The notes under the pieces were generated by a model. That model was not told the DNA's origin. It made no database searches and saw nothing but the letters and a program-made list of their open reading frames with translations. Of a DNA stretch of 64,000 nucleotides, positions 8,520 to 18,180 are shown piece by piece. Position 1 is the stretch's first letter, and each line of letters starts with the position of its first letter. The position numbers and the translations under genes were made by a program. Origin of the DNA: Alcanivorax quisquiliarum (GTDB lineage: Bacteria; Pseudomonadota; Gammaproteobacteria; Pseudomonadales; Alcanivoracaceae); the NCBI RefSeq assembly GCF_023051175.1, contig NZ_JALKII010000010.1:29351-93350 (forward strand). Reading direction: 5' to 3'.

Positions 8520-9548
8520 ATGCGCTGGCGTCTGGCCGGGGCGGCGGCGATTGCCGCCGCTGCCCTCACCATTGCACTGATCTGGCAAGGCGCCGACGCG
8601 CCGCTGTCCGTTTCGCATGGCGCTCATACCACCCAGGCCTCGTCTACCTCGCTCGCTTCACCGCCCCCTGCGGCCATAGCGAACCCTGCCGGCGGCGGCG
8701 AATCACCGGCGCTGGCCACCACGGCGCCTACCGACGAGGCGGCCCAGAGCGCTGCCGCCCGCTACGCCCACCAGGTGACGACGCTGCGCGAGGCCCTGCA
8801 AGCGCATCAGGATGCACCCGGCAACCTGCGCGCTTTTTTTTCCGAGCTGGCAAGGCATTGCGACGATGCACAAGCCTGCCATGCCCTGCTGACGGAAATT
8901 CTCGCAAGTTACCCCGACACAGCCTTTGCCGAAATGGTAGCGCGTATTCAGGAGCGCTTACCGCATTACGAGGCCGCCATGCAGGCCACCGTGATGTCCA
9001 CCAGCGATCCGGCTCGCGCACGCTTCGAGGCGCTGCATGCGCAGCGCGAGCAATGGCTTGGCGTCGAGGAAACCGAGCTCATGTTTGGTCAGGAAGCGGC
9101 TTGGGCCAGATATCGTTTCGATTACGGCGATTTGCTGCAACAGGCGGCACATGTGCCGCCCACACAACGCCAGCAAGCGCTGGATACATTGCGGCAGCAG
9201 CACTTCACTGCTTACGGTGCCGCGCTACATGATCTGGAAGGCCGCCACGGCGCTTACCAGCATGCGCTGGCGCTTCAGCTGGCTGGCGTCGACGATGCAA
9301 ACGAACAACAGCGGATCACGCAGGCACTGCGGGCACGATTTTTCCCGCCCAATGACGTGGCCGCCATGACCGCCCGCGATCAGCAGATCGCCCGTCAGCA
9401 GGAAACAGTAGCACGCTATCAACAGGCTCTGGCCGCCCTGGAAGCAGAATTTGGCCCGCTGCAAACACAGCTACCTGCAGCCGAATGGGAGAGCCAGTAT
9501 CGTGCTCGACTGGAAGCTCTGCGCCGGGAGCATTTCAGCACGCCGTGA
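8520..9548 (+). CDS. Lipase chaperone (Lif)-like inner-membrane-anchored helical protein
   Basis: A 342-residue protein with one N-terminal membrane anchor (about residues 5-23), a Pro/Ala/Ser-rich linker to about residue 85, and an almost wholly helical, Gln/Arg/Ala-rich remainder. Segments such as ELMFGQEAAWARYRFDY, QALRARFFPPNDVAAM and YRARLEALRREHFS resemble the C-terminal part of lipase-specific foldases (Lif), steric chaperones that help secreted lipases fold in the periplasm. The usual Lif motif RxxFDYxLS is not visible. It starts one base after the sphingomyelinase gene, so the two are surely co-transcribed, and it may serve that enzyme. Family match is moderate. Confidence 0.55.
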   Translation: MRWRLAGAAAIAAAALTIALIWQGADAPLSVSHGAHTTQASSTSLASPPPAAIANPAGGGESPALATTAPTDEAAQSAAARYAHQVTTLREALQAHQDAPGNLRAFFSELARHCDDAQACHALLTEILASYPDTAFAEMVARIQERLPHYEAAMQATVMSTSDPARARFEALHAQREQWLGVEETELMFGQEAAWARYRFDYGDLLQQAAHVPPTQRQQALDTLRQQHFTAYGAALHDLEGRHGAYQHALALQLAGVDDANEQQRITQALRARFFPPNDVAAMTARDQQIARQQETVARYQQALAALEAEFGPLQTQLPAAEWESQYRARLEALRREHFSTP

Positions 9549-9812
9549 CAAACCCCCGCTGCAGCAAGGCATACGTAAAACAATCAAAAGCCTTGCTGTA
9601 GCCAGTGGCCTCCCCGCCGCTTCGCCAGTAGCATCTGGCGGATGATCGGGCCTGAAACCTCCGCGGGGCACCTTATTCAAAGCAGGCACAAGCCAGTGCC
9701 GGCCCGGTGCTGGCGCGCCTTCAGCCACCTGCTCCACGCCGGGGCGATCAGTTAGTAACAATGCACCATGCCACGCCCGGTGATAACACGCCTATGACAA
9801 GGAGTCTGGCCG

Positions 9813-12158
9813 ATGCGTAATCTCGCGCCGAGTTTACCGGCACTGTGCTGTCTTGTGCTGCTCTTCGGTTGTACTGACAACTCCGAGCTGGCACGCACCG
9901 AAATACCCCTGCCCTTGCCCGCCACTCGCGCTGTCTCGTTCGAAGAGGATGTCAGGCCGATTCTGGATGCCAAATGCCTCGCCTGCCATGGCTGCTACGA
10001 TGCGCCCTGCCAACTGAAATTTGAAACGCCGGCAGGCCTGGTGCGTGGAGGCCACCCGCAACCTGCCTACGACGGCACCCGTAAAGAGGCCATGGCACCT
10101 ACCCGTCTGGGCCTGGACGCACTGAGCGAAGCCGACTGGCGCACCCGTGGATTTCATTCTGTGCTGGCCGCTACCGAAGAGCATCAGCCCGTGCTGTATC
10201 GCATGCTGGCGTTGGGCAAACAGCACCCCTGGGCGCCCAATAGCAAGCTGCCGGATAATATCGACATCAGTATTTCGCGGCCGAACGAGTGCGCCACCAG
10301 TGAAGAATTTGACCGGTATGCAAAAAAACATCCGCTGGAAGGCATGCCGTTGGCGGTTACCGGCCTTGACGATGAAGAGTTCTCCCTGATCAGTGGCTGG
10401 TTGAAACAGGGCGCAGAGATCGACACGCCAGACACTGCGGTGTCAGCCGCCGAACAGCAGGCCATTGATCGCTGGGAGAGTTTTCTCAACCAGCGCGGCA
10501 ACCAGACACAGCTGCTTTCACGCTGGCTGTTCGAGCATCTTTTCCTGGCCCACTTGTATTTTGAAGACATCAAGGGCGAGCCGCGCTTTTTTCAGCTGCT
10601 GCGTTCCTATACACCGCCGGGCGAACCGATCTTGCCAGTGGCCACCGTGCGCCCCAACGATGCCCCGGACGGCCCGTTTTTTTACCGCCTGCGGCCGTTG
10701 GAAGACACCATCGTCTACAAACGCCACATCACCTACCCGCTTAGCGAGGCGCGGCTGGCACGCATTCGCACGCTTTTCTTCAGCGAAGACTGGCAGATCG
10801 ATTCCTTGCCCGGCTATAACTATGAAGATCGCGCTAATCCCTTTGCCACTTTTTCAGCCATTCCGGCGGCAGCACGCTACCAGTTCATGCTGGATGAAGC
10901 CGAATACTTCACCCGCACTTTCATACGCGGCCCGGTCTGCCGGGGCCAGATCGCTACCGATGTGATCCGGGATCATTTCTGGACGTTTTTTCAAAAACCC
11001 GAGAATGACCAGTACATCGTCGATGCGGAATATCGCGCCAAGGCAACGCCGCTGCTGGGCCTGCCGGGGCAACATGATGCATTGCTCGACGCGGGGGACG
11101 AATGGCAGCGCTATCGCGCCAATCGCAATCAGTACCTGAAAGCACGGCAGGCACAGTATCGGCGCCACCAGCCCGCAGGCGCAAGCCTGGAAGATATCTG
11201 GCAGGGCAATGACAACGCCCTGCTCACCATCTTGCGCCACCATGACAGCGCATCAGTAAGGCGCGGGCTGATTGGCGAGATTCCGCAAACCATGTGGCTG
11301 ATGGATTATCCGCTGTTCGAGCGCACGTACTATGAGCTGGTAGTGAATTTCGATGTGTTCGGTAATGTCGCCCACCAATTGCAGACACGCCTTTATTTTG
11401 ATCTGATCCGCAATGGCGCCGAACAGAATTTCCTGCGCCTGCTACCTGCTGACCAGCGCTCAGCCGTGCTTGCCGACTGGTATCGCGGTATGGGCAAGCT
11501 GAAACTGGACATCACTTATCAGGATCAGGACACCCATACGCCATCTGCCGAACGCTATCTGACCGATATGCCGACGCAAGAATTCGCATTACGCCTGCTG
11601 ACACATACCCAAGGCACCAACGCCCAGCCGGAAGACCTGCTCAACCGTTGCCAGCCGCCGCAATGCGGGCGCCGTGATGTGCCCGCCTGGGTGCAACGTG
11701 CCGACCAGGCGCTTGCATCACTGGCTGCCACACCCGCCGCAAAGCTGCCTGGCCTGCTCCACCTGCCCGAAGCCATATTCGTGCGCGTGCATCACCCACA
11801 GGGCGAGCGCACCGTATACAGCGTGCTGCGCAACCGGGCGCATAGCAACGTCGCCTTTCTGATGGGCGAATCCCTGCGCTACGAAGCCGAGCAAGATACG
11901 CTGACAGTGTATCCGGGAATCATCGGCGGCTATCCGAATTTCATGTTCGATGTGCCCGCCAGCGACGCAGAGCGGTTTGCCAGCGCATTGCGTAACGCCG
12001 AACAGCAAGAGCAGTTCGAGCAAGTCGTCGAGCAATGGGGTGTGCGCCGCACCCACCCGCAATTCTGGGAGATACTCCACGACATCACCGCCTGGCACCG
12101 CGAGCATGAGCCACTTCAGGCAGGGGTATTCGATATCAACCGCTTTGAAAATCTGTAA
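9813..12158 (+). CDS. cti: Fatty acid cis/trans isomerase
   Basis: A 781-residue periplasmic enzyme that converts cis-unsaturated acyl chains of membrane phospholipids to trans, a rapid response to solvent or heat in Pseudomonas, Vibrio and relatives. The N-terminus is a lipoprotein-like signal (LVLLFGC, Cys20). A c-type haem motif CLACH (Cys55-His59) follows VSFEEDVRPILDAK, as in known Cti proteins, and the rest matches in length and composition. It fits the window's theme of membrane lipid adjustment. It is transcribed alone; the 264 bases upstream hold no gene. Confidence 0.92.
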   Translation: MRNLAPSLPALCCLVLLFGCTDNSELARTEIPLPLPATRAVSFEEDVRPILDAKCLACHGCYDAPCQLKFETPAGLVRGGHPQPAYDGTRKEAMAPTRLGLDALSEADWRTRGFHSVLAATEEHQPVLYRMLALGKQHPWAPNSKLPDNIDISISRPNECATSEEFDRYAKKHPLEGMPLAVTGLDDEEFSLISGWLKQGAEIDTPDTAVSAAEQQAIDRWESFLNQRGNQTQLLSRWLFEHLFLAHLYFEDIKGEPRFFQLLRSYTPPGEPILPVATVRPNDAPDGPFFYRLRPLEDTIVYKRHITYPLSEARLARIRTLFFSEDWQIDSLPGYNYEDRANPFATFSAIPAAARYQFMLDEAEYFTRTFIRGPVCRGQIATDVIRDHFWTFFQKPENDQYIVDAEYRAKATPLLGLPGQHDALLDAGDEWQRYRANRNQYLKARQAQYRRHQPAGASLEDIWQGNDNALLTILRHHDSASVRRGLIGEIPQTMWLMDYPLFERTYYELVVNFDVFGNVAHQLQTRLYFDLIRNGAEQNFLRLLPADQRSAVLADWYRGMGKLKLDITYQDQDTHTPSAERYLTDMPTQEFALRLLTHTQGTNAQPEDLLNRCQPPQCGRRDVPAWVQRADQALASLAATPAAKLPGLLHLPEAIFVRVHHPQGERTVYSVLRNRAHSNVAFLMGESLRYEAEQDTLTVYPGIIGGYPNFMFDVPASDAERFASALRNAEQQEQFEQVVEQWGVRRTHPQFWEILHDITAWHREHEPLQAGVFDINRFENL

Positions 12159-12704
12159 CGGAGCAAATATCGCAGACGGGCCAGGTGGCCCGTTTCAAAG
12201 CCGCAGGCTCGCCCGAAGAGTGAGCAAATCAGATTTTTTCTCCCCTCTCCCTTGTGGGACAAGCAAAGCGCAGAACAGCCGCAGGCTGGCCCGAAGAGCA
12301 AGCGAATCAGCTTTTTACTCCCCTCTCCCCTTGTGGGAGAGGGGTTGGGGGAGAGGGGGCGACGAACATGCAGCTGATACCATAGCAGCTACATGATGCA
12401 ATTCTTTCAATTATCTTCAGTAGAAACTTCCATAAAATTCCAAAGCAAAAAAATCCCGAGAGCCAGCCAGTTTCGTTCTAGATCACGTGCCGAGTATATA
12501 TTTCCTGCCATAATCTCCCCCTCTCCCCAACCCCTCTCCCACAAGGGGAGAGGGGCTAAAAAGTTCATCGTTGATTTCCGTGGAGTCAGTTTAGGTATCC
12601 GTGAAAGCACTAAGAGGTTATCCAAAATACCGATCTTTTTTGTTCTCATCCCCCTCGTGGGACAAGCGGAAAGAGGTGTCAACTCCATTCAGGACGGGTC
12701 ATGA
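12159..12704. repeat. Repeat-rich spacer with inverted GC-rich elements
   Basis: A 60-base imperfect direct repeat occurs at 12201-12260 and 12279-12339 (CCGCAGGCT...GTGGGA). A hairpin element at 12320-12357 (stem CCCCTCTCCC / GGGAGAGGGG) is repeated in reverse orientation at 12518-12556, about 200 bases away, so the interval could fold as one large stem. The sequence from 12557 to about 12675 is homologous, on the opposite strand, to 48770-48880. These look like dispersed intergenic elements and not genes. Confidence 0.7.
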
Positions 12705-12737
12705 ACAAAAAAAAAGCCTTCCGAAGAAGGCTTTTTC
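12705..12737 (-). terminator. Strong terminator of deaD
   Basis: A perfect 11-base stem (AAAAAGCCTTC / GAAGGCTTTTT, 12711-12721 with 12726-12736) has a CGAA loop and, read on the minus strand, a run of nine T. It lies 20 bases after the deaD stop. Confidence 0.92.
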
Positions 12738-12756
12738 CAACCGCTACAACTCGTTA

Positions 12757-14514
12757 TCAGTTGGCGCGGCGACGCTCGCTATTGGCAGCACGGCGCGGTG
12801 CGCCCGCTGGCCGGGCTGTGCGACGGGGCGCACTGCCGCCATCCACCACGATATTAAGCTGCTGACCGGCAACCCAGACCGTGCGCAAATGCTTGATGGC
12901 CGAATCCGCCAGGCTATCGGGCAGATCCACCGTGCTGAATTGAGGGAAGATATCAATGCGGCCAATGTGGCTGCTGTTCATCTTCACCTCGTTGGCAATG
13001 GCGCCCACGATATTCGACGGTTTCACCCCATGGGTTCGGCCCACCTCGATGCGATAGCGTGTCATTCCGGCCTCAGGTAAAGATGGCGCCTTGCGAGCTG
13101 CCGCACGCGGCCGCTCGTCGTGGCCACGGCGTGGCTCTCGCTCGCCCCGCTCCGAGCGCGCCATACGCACCACCGGCGCAGGCCGGTTTTCCATCAGCAA
13201 CGGGGTATCACCCTGGGCCAGCTTTGCCAGTGCTGCAGCCACCTCAAGCGGTTCGGCCCCGCTTTCCGCCAGGTATTCCGTCAACAGCTCGCGGAACAGA
13301 TCAAGCTTGCCCACATCTAGCGTATTGCTGATGCGATCCTTGAAACGCTGCTTGCGCACGGCATTGATCTGCTCGGTGGCGGGCAGCGGCATCTCTTCCA
13401 CTTTCTGCCGCGTCAGGCGCTCGATGTTGAACAACATGCGCTTTTCACGGGGCGTCACGAACAGGATCGCATCCCCTGCCCGTCCGGCACGGCCGGTGCG
13501 CCCGATACGGTGCACATAGGTTTCACCGTCAAAGGGGATATCGTAGTTGAGCACCATGCTGATACGCGGCACATCCAGGCCGCGCGCCACCACATCGGTG
13601 GCCACCAGAATGTCGATACGCCCGCTCTTGAGCTGCTCGACGACCTGCTCGCGGTGCGGTTGCGCCATGTCGCCGTTCAGCGCGGTGGCCCGGAAGCCGG
13701 CGCGTTGCAGAAAATCTGCCAGCTCGACGGTGCTTTCCTTGGTGCGTGCAAACAGAATAACGCCGTCAAAGGATTCGGTTTCCAGCACCCGCACCAGTGC
13801 ATCCAGCTTGTCACGGTGGTTGATGAACAGATAGCGCTGGCGAATGGCTGCAACCGTTGCGGTTTTTGCCGCCACGGTGATCTCTTCCGGGTTATCCAGA
13901 TAGCGTTGTGCAAGTTTGCGAATCGGCGGCGGCATAGTGGCCGACAGCAGCGCCACCTGGCACTCTTTCGGCGCCTGCTCCATCACCCATTCCACGTCAT
14001 CGATAAAGCCCATGCGCAGCATTTCGTCGGCTTCATCCAGCACGATGCAGCGCAGCGTGTCGAGCTTCAACGTGCCGCGCTTGAGATGGTCCACTACCCG
14101 GCCGGGGGTGCCTACAACCACTTGCACGCCGTCGCGCAGCGCTCGTGTCTGCGGCCGGTAATCCATGCCGCCACAAAGGGCGATAACGCGCAGCGAGCGC
14201 GAATGGCGGCCATAATTTTCAAACGATTCGGTTACCTGCAATGCCAGCTCCCGGGTGGGTGCCAGCACCAGCACCTGAACAGCACCGGCAGGCTGATCGC
14301 CGAAACGGGAAATCAGCGGCAGCGCAAATGCTGCCGTCTTGCCGGTGCCGGTCTGTGCCTGACCAATTACATCGCGGCCATCGAGTATCAATGGAATAAT
14401 GGCTTGCTGGATTGCCGAAGGGGTCTGGTAACCCATCTCATTAATGGCCTGCTGAACGGCAGGAGCCAGGGCCAGCGCATCGAAACCGGGCTGGGCGGTC
14501 ATTTCTTCAGACAT
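12757..14514 (-). CDS. deaD: DEAD-box ATP-dependent RNA helicase
   Basis: A 585-residue RNA helicase of the DeaD/CsdA type that unwinds RNA duplexes in ribosome assembly and mRNA turnover, notably in the cold. Helicase motifs in order: AQTGTGKT, PTRELALQ, TPGRVVDHL, DEAD, SAT, and HRIGRTGRAG. The C-terminus has an Arg-rich segment and a DbpA-type RNA-binding domain (MTRYRIEVGRTHGVKPSNIVGAIANE), which separates DeaD from RhlB/RhlE. It is flanked by a strong terminator and a roughly 390-base leader region, fitting an independently regulated cold-shock gene. Confidence 0.95.
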   Translation of the reverse strand: MSEEMTAQPGFDALALAPAVQQAINEMGYQTPSAIQQAIIPLILDGRDVIGQAQTGTGKTAAFALPLISRFGDQPAGAVQVLVLAPTRELALQVTESFENYGRHSRSLRVIALCGGMDYRPQTRALRDGVQVVVGTPGRVVDHLKRGTLKLDTLRCIVLDEADEMLRMGFIDDVEWVMEQAPKECQVALLSATMPPPIRKLAQRYLDNPEEITVAAKTATVAAIRQRYLFINHRDKLDALVRVLETESFDGVILFARTKESTVELADFLQRAGFRATALNGDMAQPHREQVVEQLKSGRIDILVATDVVARGLDVPRISMVLNYDIPFDGETYVHRIGRTGRAGRAGDAILFVTPREKRMLFNIERLTRQKVEEMPLPATEQINAVRKQRFKDRISNTLDVGKLDLFRELLTEYLAESGAEPLEVAAALAKLAQGDTPLLMENRPAPVVRMARSERGEREPRRGHDERPRAAARKAPSLPEAGMTRYRIEVGRTHGVKPSNIVGAIANEVKMNSSHIGRIDIFPQFSTVDLPDSLADSAIKHLRTVWVAGQQLNIVVDGGSAPRRTARPAGAPRRAANSERRRAN

Positions 14515-14909
14515 TTATCACCTTGCGTCGCCACGACAGCCGTCGTGGGCGTGGATGGAATAACACCGGATCGCCAGGCCGAAGGCCAGACGTTCACTCA
14601 CCGGTTACGAGGCTTCCCGCGAGAAGCCCGGCCGTATCACGAATTGATAGGGGGAGGGGCCGAAAACGGGATTCGACGCCGCGCTGCGCGGGCGCCTTAC
14701 GCATTGTGTCCGACGCGGCTGCCTCGGGGGGCTGCATCAAAGCGGCGCAAAGTATAGCAAAGCGTATGGCGCTGTGCTAGTACCCCGCACCCGTGCAGCG
14801 GCCGCCCGACCACCAGCGAACATGGCCGGGCGCCCCGCATCGACCCGGCAATGTGCGACAATCGCCTGCCTGGCGATGACCGCCCTGCTTTTCGATCGAG
14901 GACATCACT
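14515..14909. other. Divergent spacer deaD / yaiI
   Basis: About 395 bases without a supported gene between the divergent deaD and yaiI genes. A long untranslated deaD leader, as in other cold-shock helicase genes, is plausible; no promoter boxes stood out. Confidence 0.45.
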
Positions 14910-15365
14910 GTGACGATATGGGTTGATGCCGATGCCTGCCCGAACATGATTCGCGACGTTTTGTTTCGTGCGGCCCAACGTACCGGCACGCCAATGGTGC
15001 TGGTGGCCAACCAGCCTGTGCGCACACCGCCGGGCCGGCTGATCCGTTCCATCCAGGTGCCAGGCGGTTTCGATGAGGCCGATGATTACATCGCCACCGA
15101 AGTGGCCGCCGGCGATCTGGTGATCACCGCAGATATTCCACTGGCGGCACGCGCCATCGAAGCAGGCGCCACCGCCCTGAATCCACGCGGCGAATTGTAC
15201 ACGCTCGACAACATCAGCCAGCGCCTGACAATGCGCAATTTCATGGAAGAAATGCGCGGCGCGGGGCTGGTGCAAGGCGGCCCGCCGCCGATGAACGAGC
15301 GCGACCGGCAAACCTTCGCCAACGCGCTTGATCGCTGGCTCACGGCACAGCAGCGCAGCCATTGA
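14910..15365 (+). CDS. yaiI: YaiI/YqxD family protein (DUF188)
   Basis: A 151-residue protein of the conserved UPF0178 family. The start [12 protein letters not shown] and the segments [18 protein letters not shown] and VITADIPLA followed by LNPRGELY are the family's conserved blocks; the acidic residues suggest a PIN-like nuclease fold, but the function is not established. Upstream of the ATG is GAGGACATC. It is a single gene, divergent from deaD. Confidence 0.92.
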   Translation: MTIWVDADACPNMIRDVLFRAAQRTGTPMVLVANQPVRTPPGRLIRSIQVPGGFDEADDYIATEVAAGDLVITADIPLAARAIEAGATALNPRGELYTLDNISQRLTMRNFMEEMRGAGLVQGGPPPMNERDRQTFANALDRWLTAQQRSH

Positions 15366-15556
15366 ATACCAGGCGACCATGGGCCGTTTGCGACATTGCC
15401 GCGGCAGCGGCTACGCTAGGCCGTTGACATGGGGTACATTGGCGCTGCCTGATAACGGGCGAGCATGAGCCGGGGCCGGCAGATATCGGCCTTGCCTGTT
15501 TTTGACGCCGGCCTGACGCCGGCACGGTCTGCCGTGATGCAGGCACAGGGGAAGTC

Positions 15557-16324
15557 ATGGGCTTGTGGAACAACAATAACGCACCATCACTGGTAGAAAC
15601 CGAACTCGACATCAATAGCCATGACCGCTTGCGTGCGGTCAGCACGGCCGCCTGGCTAACGCTATTGATGCTGGCGCTATCCGCCACCGCGACCGCGATC
15701 ACCATCCTGGCCACCGGCGAACGCAACTGGGTGTTTGCGATGGGCCTGGCAACACTGATCCCGATGCTGATAACGCCGTTGGTGGCCTACCCGATCAGTT
15801 GCCGTAACGCCGCGCTCAAACGCCGCAACCAGCACCTGCAACAGCTGGCACGGCACGATCATCTCACCGGTGTTTTCAATCGCCCTTATGTATTGAACAT
15901 GCTTGAGCGTGAGCTGGCACTTTCCAGCCGGCACGATTATCCGGTGTCGCTGGTGTTGATCGAAATCCAGAACAACCGGGAAATTGTCGATCAGCTTGGC
16001 CGCCATGCGTCGGACAAGGCACAGCAACGGTTGGCGCGCGAAGTGCGCACGCAGATTCGGGAGAGCGATCTGCTCGGGCGCTTTGAAGGTGCCCAGTTCA
16101 TTCTGGTGTTGCCGCATACCGGCCTGCGCGACGCGCTGCGCATCAGCGAAAACCTCGGCCAGTTGTTACGACGCCAGCAAATCAGCGCCGACAATCAAAC
16201 GCTGCCGCTGCTGCCCTGCTTCGGCGTGTCGTCGACGGATCAGAGCGCACGCACGCTGCAAAGCCTGCTCAATGATGCCGATTACGCGCTGTATAACGCC
16301 CGTAAACAGTATGGTGATCATTAA
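15557..16324 (+). CDS. Membrane protein with degenerate GGDEF domain
   Basis: A 255-residue protein with two membrane helices (about residues 30-85) and a C-terminal GGDEF-type domain beginning DHLTGVFNRPYVLNMLERE. The signature position reads RFEGAQF where active diguanylate cyclases have R-x-GGDEF, so the two catalytic acidic residues are gone and cyclic-di-GMP synthesis is unlikely. It could act as a sensor or GTP-binding protein or be a decaying paralogue. No partner EAL or sensor domain is attached. It precedes the OmpA-like gene by about 140 bases without a clear terminator. Confidence 0.8.
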   Translation: MGLWNNNNAPSLVETELDINSHDRLRAVSTAAWLTLLMLALSATATAITILATGERNWVFAMGLATLIPMLITPLVAYPISCRNAALKRRNQHLQQLARHDHLTGVFNRPYVLNMLERELALSSRHDYPVSLVLIEIQNNREIVDQLGRHASDKAQQRLAREVRTQIRESDLLGRFEGAQFILVLPHTGLRDALRISENLGQLLRRQQISADNQTLPLLPCFGVSSTDQSARTLQSLLNDADYALYNARKQYGDH

Positions 16325-16464
16325 AATTTGCCAGAGCGCATTGTCGGCACTTTGTTAATTTTTGTTGAGTAGTGTGCTGGGCAGTGTATTGCCTGGAGGA
16401 TGTCGCCGAGAATAGCGCGGTTGTCACACCGCCTTTTCCGATGACATTTCCAGGACGGACCACA

Positions 16465-17628
16465 ATGAAAAACCATTTCCCCAGGACACTTTCCACATTC
16501 GGGCTGGCCGGCCTCGCCTTGTGCGCCGTGGCAGCGCAGGCCCACGATATCCCTGACCAGTACCTCTACATTGGCGGCCACGCCAGCCAATACTGGTTCG
16601 ACGAGGATGAGCTTGGCCCCAACAGCTATGACACCGTGACGTTGCCCGGCCTGCAATTCGGCGCCCGTTTTGCGCCGAACTGGTCTGCGCAAGCCTGGTG
16701 GGAGCGCAACGGCGTGAAGAGCGAGATCACACGCGAGCGCACCCATGTTTCTCTGGCGCTGGCGTCATTGCGCTACCATTTTCACGATACTTCCGTCGGC
16801 CCATTCGAGCCCTATGCCGGCCTTGCTGTCGGCCAGCTGCGGTTTGATCATCGCGGCCGCGATACCGACAAGGAAACGGTTGCCGGTGCGGAATTCGGCT
16901 TGCAGGCGCGGGTCGCCGAGCATTGGGTGTTCGATATCGGTGCGCGCCCGTTGTGGACAGAGTGGCGCGATCGTTTTGAAGGCGAAGTCTACGCCGGCCT
17001 GAATCTGATTTTCGGCGCCACGCGCAAGGCCGAGCCCGAGCCGCTGCCCGCCGAGCCGGTGGTGCGCGACAGTGACGGCGACGGCGTGCCGGATCAGCAA
17101 GATCAGTGCCCCGATACCCCGGCCGGTGTTGCCGTTGATGCGCAGGGCTGCCCGCTGGACGGCGACGGTGACGGCGTGCCCGACTATCTGGATGCCTGCC
17201 CGAATACCCCGGATGGCGCCCTGGTGGACGAGCGTGGCTGCCAGGTCTATCTGGAGCGCGATGTGCGGGAAACCCTGTACGTCGAGTTCGAGCTGAACAA
17301 AGCCGAGATCCAGCAGGAGTTCATCGGTGAGCTGGCACAACTGGCGGACATGATGCGCAAATATCCCTCCGCACAGCTGCGCCTTGAAGGGCATACCGAC
17401 AGCACTGGTGCGGCCTCCTACAACATGCGCCTGTCTGGCCAGCGTGCCGATTCAGTCAAGAACTCTCTGGTCAACAGCTTCGGCATCGACCCCGCCCGTA
17501 TCGACACCGTGGGCTTTGGGGAGGAGCAGCCCATTGCGGACAACAGCACTGCCGATGGCCGTGCACAAAACCGTCGTGTGGAAGCCATTTTGCAGGCAAC
17601 CCAACGCGAAGGGCTTTACGAGGACTGA
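16465..17628 (+). CDS. OmpA-family outer membrane protein with two TSP3-type repeats
   Basis: A 387-residue protein with a signal peptide (ending AQA, about residue 26), an N-terminal eight-stranded barrel-like domain rich in aromatic and Gly residues, two calcium-binding thrombospondin-type-3-like repeats (DSDGDGVPDQQDQCPDTPAG and DGDGDGVPDYLDACPNTPDG), and a peptidoglycan-binding OmpA C-terminus with LEGHTDSTGAASYN followed by GFGEEQPIADN. It would link the outer membrane to the cell wall. The ATG at 16465 is preferred to earlier in-frame ATGs because it opens the signal peptide directly. A paralogue with one repeat lies downstream. Confidence 0.9.
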   Translation: MKNHFPRTLSTFGLAGLALCAVAAQAHDIPDQYLYIGGHASQYWFDEDELGPNSYDTVTLPGLQFGARFAPNWSAQAWWERNGVKSEITRERTHVSLALASLRYHFHDTSVGPFEPYAGLAVGQLRFDHRGRDTDKETVAGAEFGLQARVAEHWVFDIGARPLWTEWRDRFEGEVYAGLNLIFGATRKAEPEPLPAEPVVRDSDGDGVPDQQDQCPDTPAGVAVDAQGCPLDGDGDGVPDYLDACPNTPDGALVDERGCQVYLERDVRETLYVEFELNKAEIQQEFIGELAQLADMMRKYPSAQLRLEGHTDSTGAASYNMRLSGQRADSVKNSLVNSFGIDPARIDTVGFGEEQPIADNSTADGRAQNRRVEAILQATQREGLYED

Positions 17629-17636
17629 CGCCACCC

Positions 17637-17674
17637 CGGCCCGGCCAGCACCGATACAGGCGCTGGCCGGGCCG
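17637..17674 (+). terminator. Long hairpin after the first OmpA gene
   Basis: CGGCCCGGCCAGC (17637-17649) pairs perfectly with GCTGGCCGGGCCG (17662-17674). There is no T run, so it may stabilise the mRNA end or act with the next hairpin. Confidence 0.55.
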
Positions 17675-17690
17675 TAACCGCTTCGCAAAG

Positions 17691-17715
17691 GCCGGCACAG
17701 TGCCGGCTTTTTCTT
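17691..17715 (+). terminator. Terminator after the first OmpA gene
   Basis: GCCGGCA (17691-17697) and TGCCGGC (17701-17707) form a stem with a CAG loop, followed by TTTTTCTT. Confidence 0.75.
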
Positions 17716-17745
17716 ACCGGCTTTTTTCCAACCGGCGCTCTTCAT

Positions 17746-17797
17746 AGAACCCTGTCACAGAACCCTGTCACAGAACCCTGTCACAGCACCCAATCAC
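17746..17797 (+). repeat. 13-base tandem repeat
   Basis: Three identical copies of AGAACCCTGTCAC (17746-17784) are followed by a diverged fourth (AGCACCCAATCAC). It is not in a gene. Confidence 0.85.
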
Positions 17798-18180
17798 AAA
17801 ACCCGCTAGAAGAACCCGCCCGCAGAAGCCCCCGCGTGACGATGACGCTCCTGTTGAAAGCCCCCCCGGCTACCGCTTCAAAAAAGCGCCGCGCGGCTGC
17901 CCCCGGATCACCGCATAGCACTTTCGCCTGAACGGCCGACACCTTTACCAGCTATCAGGCAGGTGCGCGAAACAGCGCCAGCCACTCGCTATCGACCCCC
18001 GTGGTTCGCTCTATTTCGCGCATACGCCATGGCTTTTTTCCCTGCCTCCCCTGCGATGGCTGGCACTTTTGCTCCGCTTTTGCGCACTCATTTGCACAAA
18101 ATGGCCGCGCGCGGCCATCACAGCCGTCAATTTACCTTCCGTTTTTGCCACAAATTTTGTAAGAGATTGCCCTATTTCTT

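Noticed and set aside
12320-12357. Possible CRISPR or simple terminator at the CCCTCTCC hairpins
   Set aside because: The copies are few, in opposite orientation and irregularly spaced, so not a CRISPR array. No T run follows, so a standard terminator is not supported either.
12393-12704. Plus-strand frame of 103 residues in the repeat spacer
   Set aside because: It runs across a hairpin element and a dispersed repeat shared with another locus, so it is better explained as repeat sequence than as a gene.
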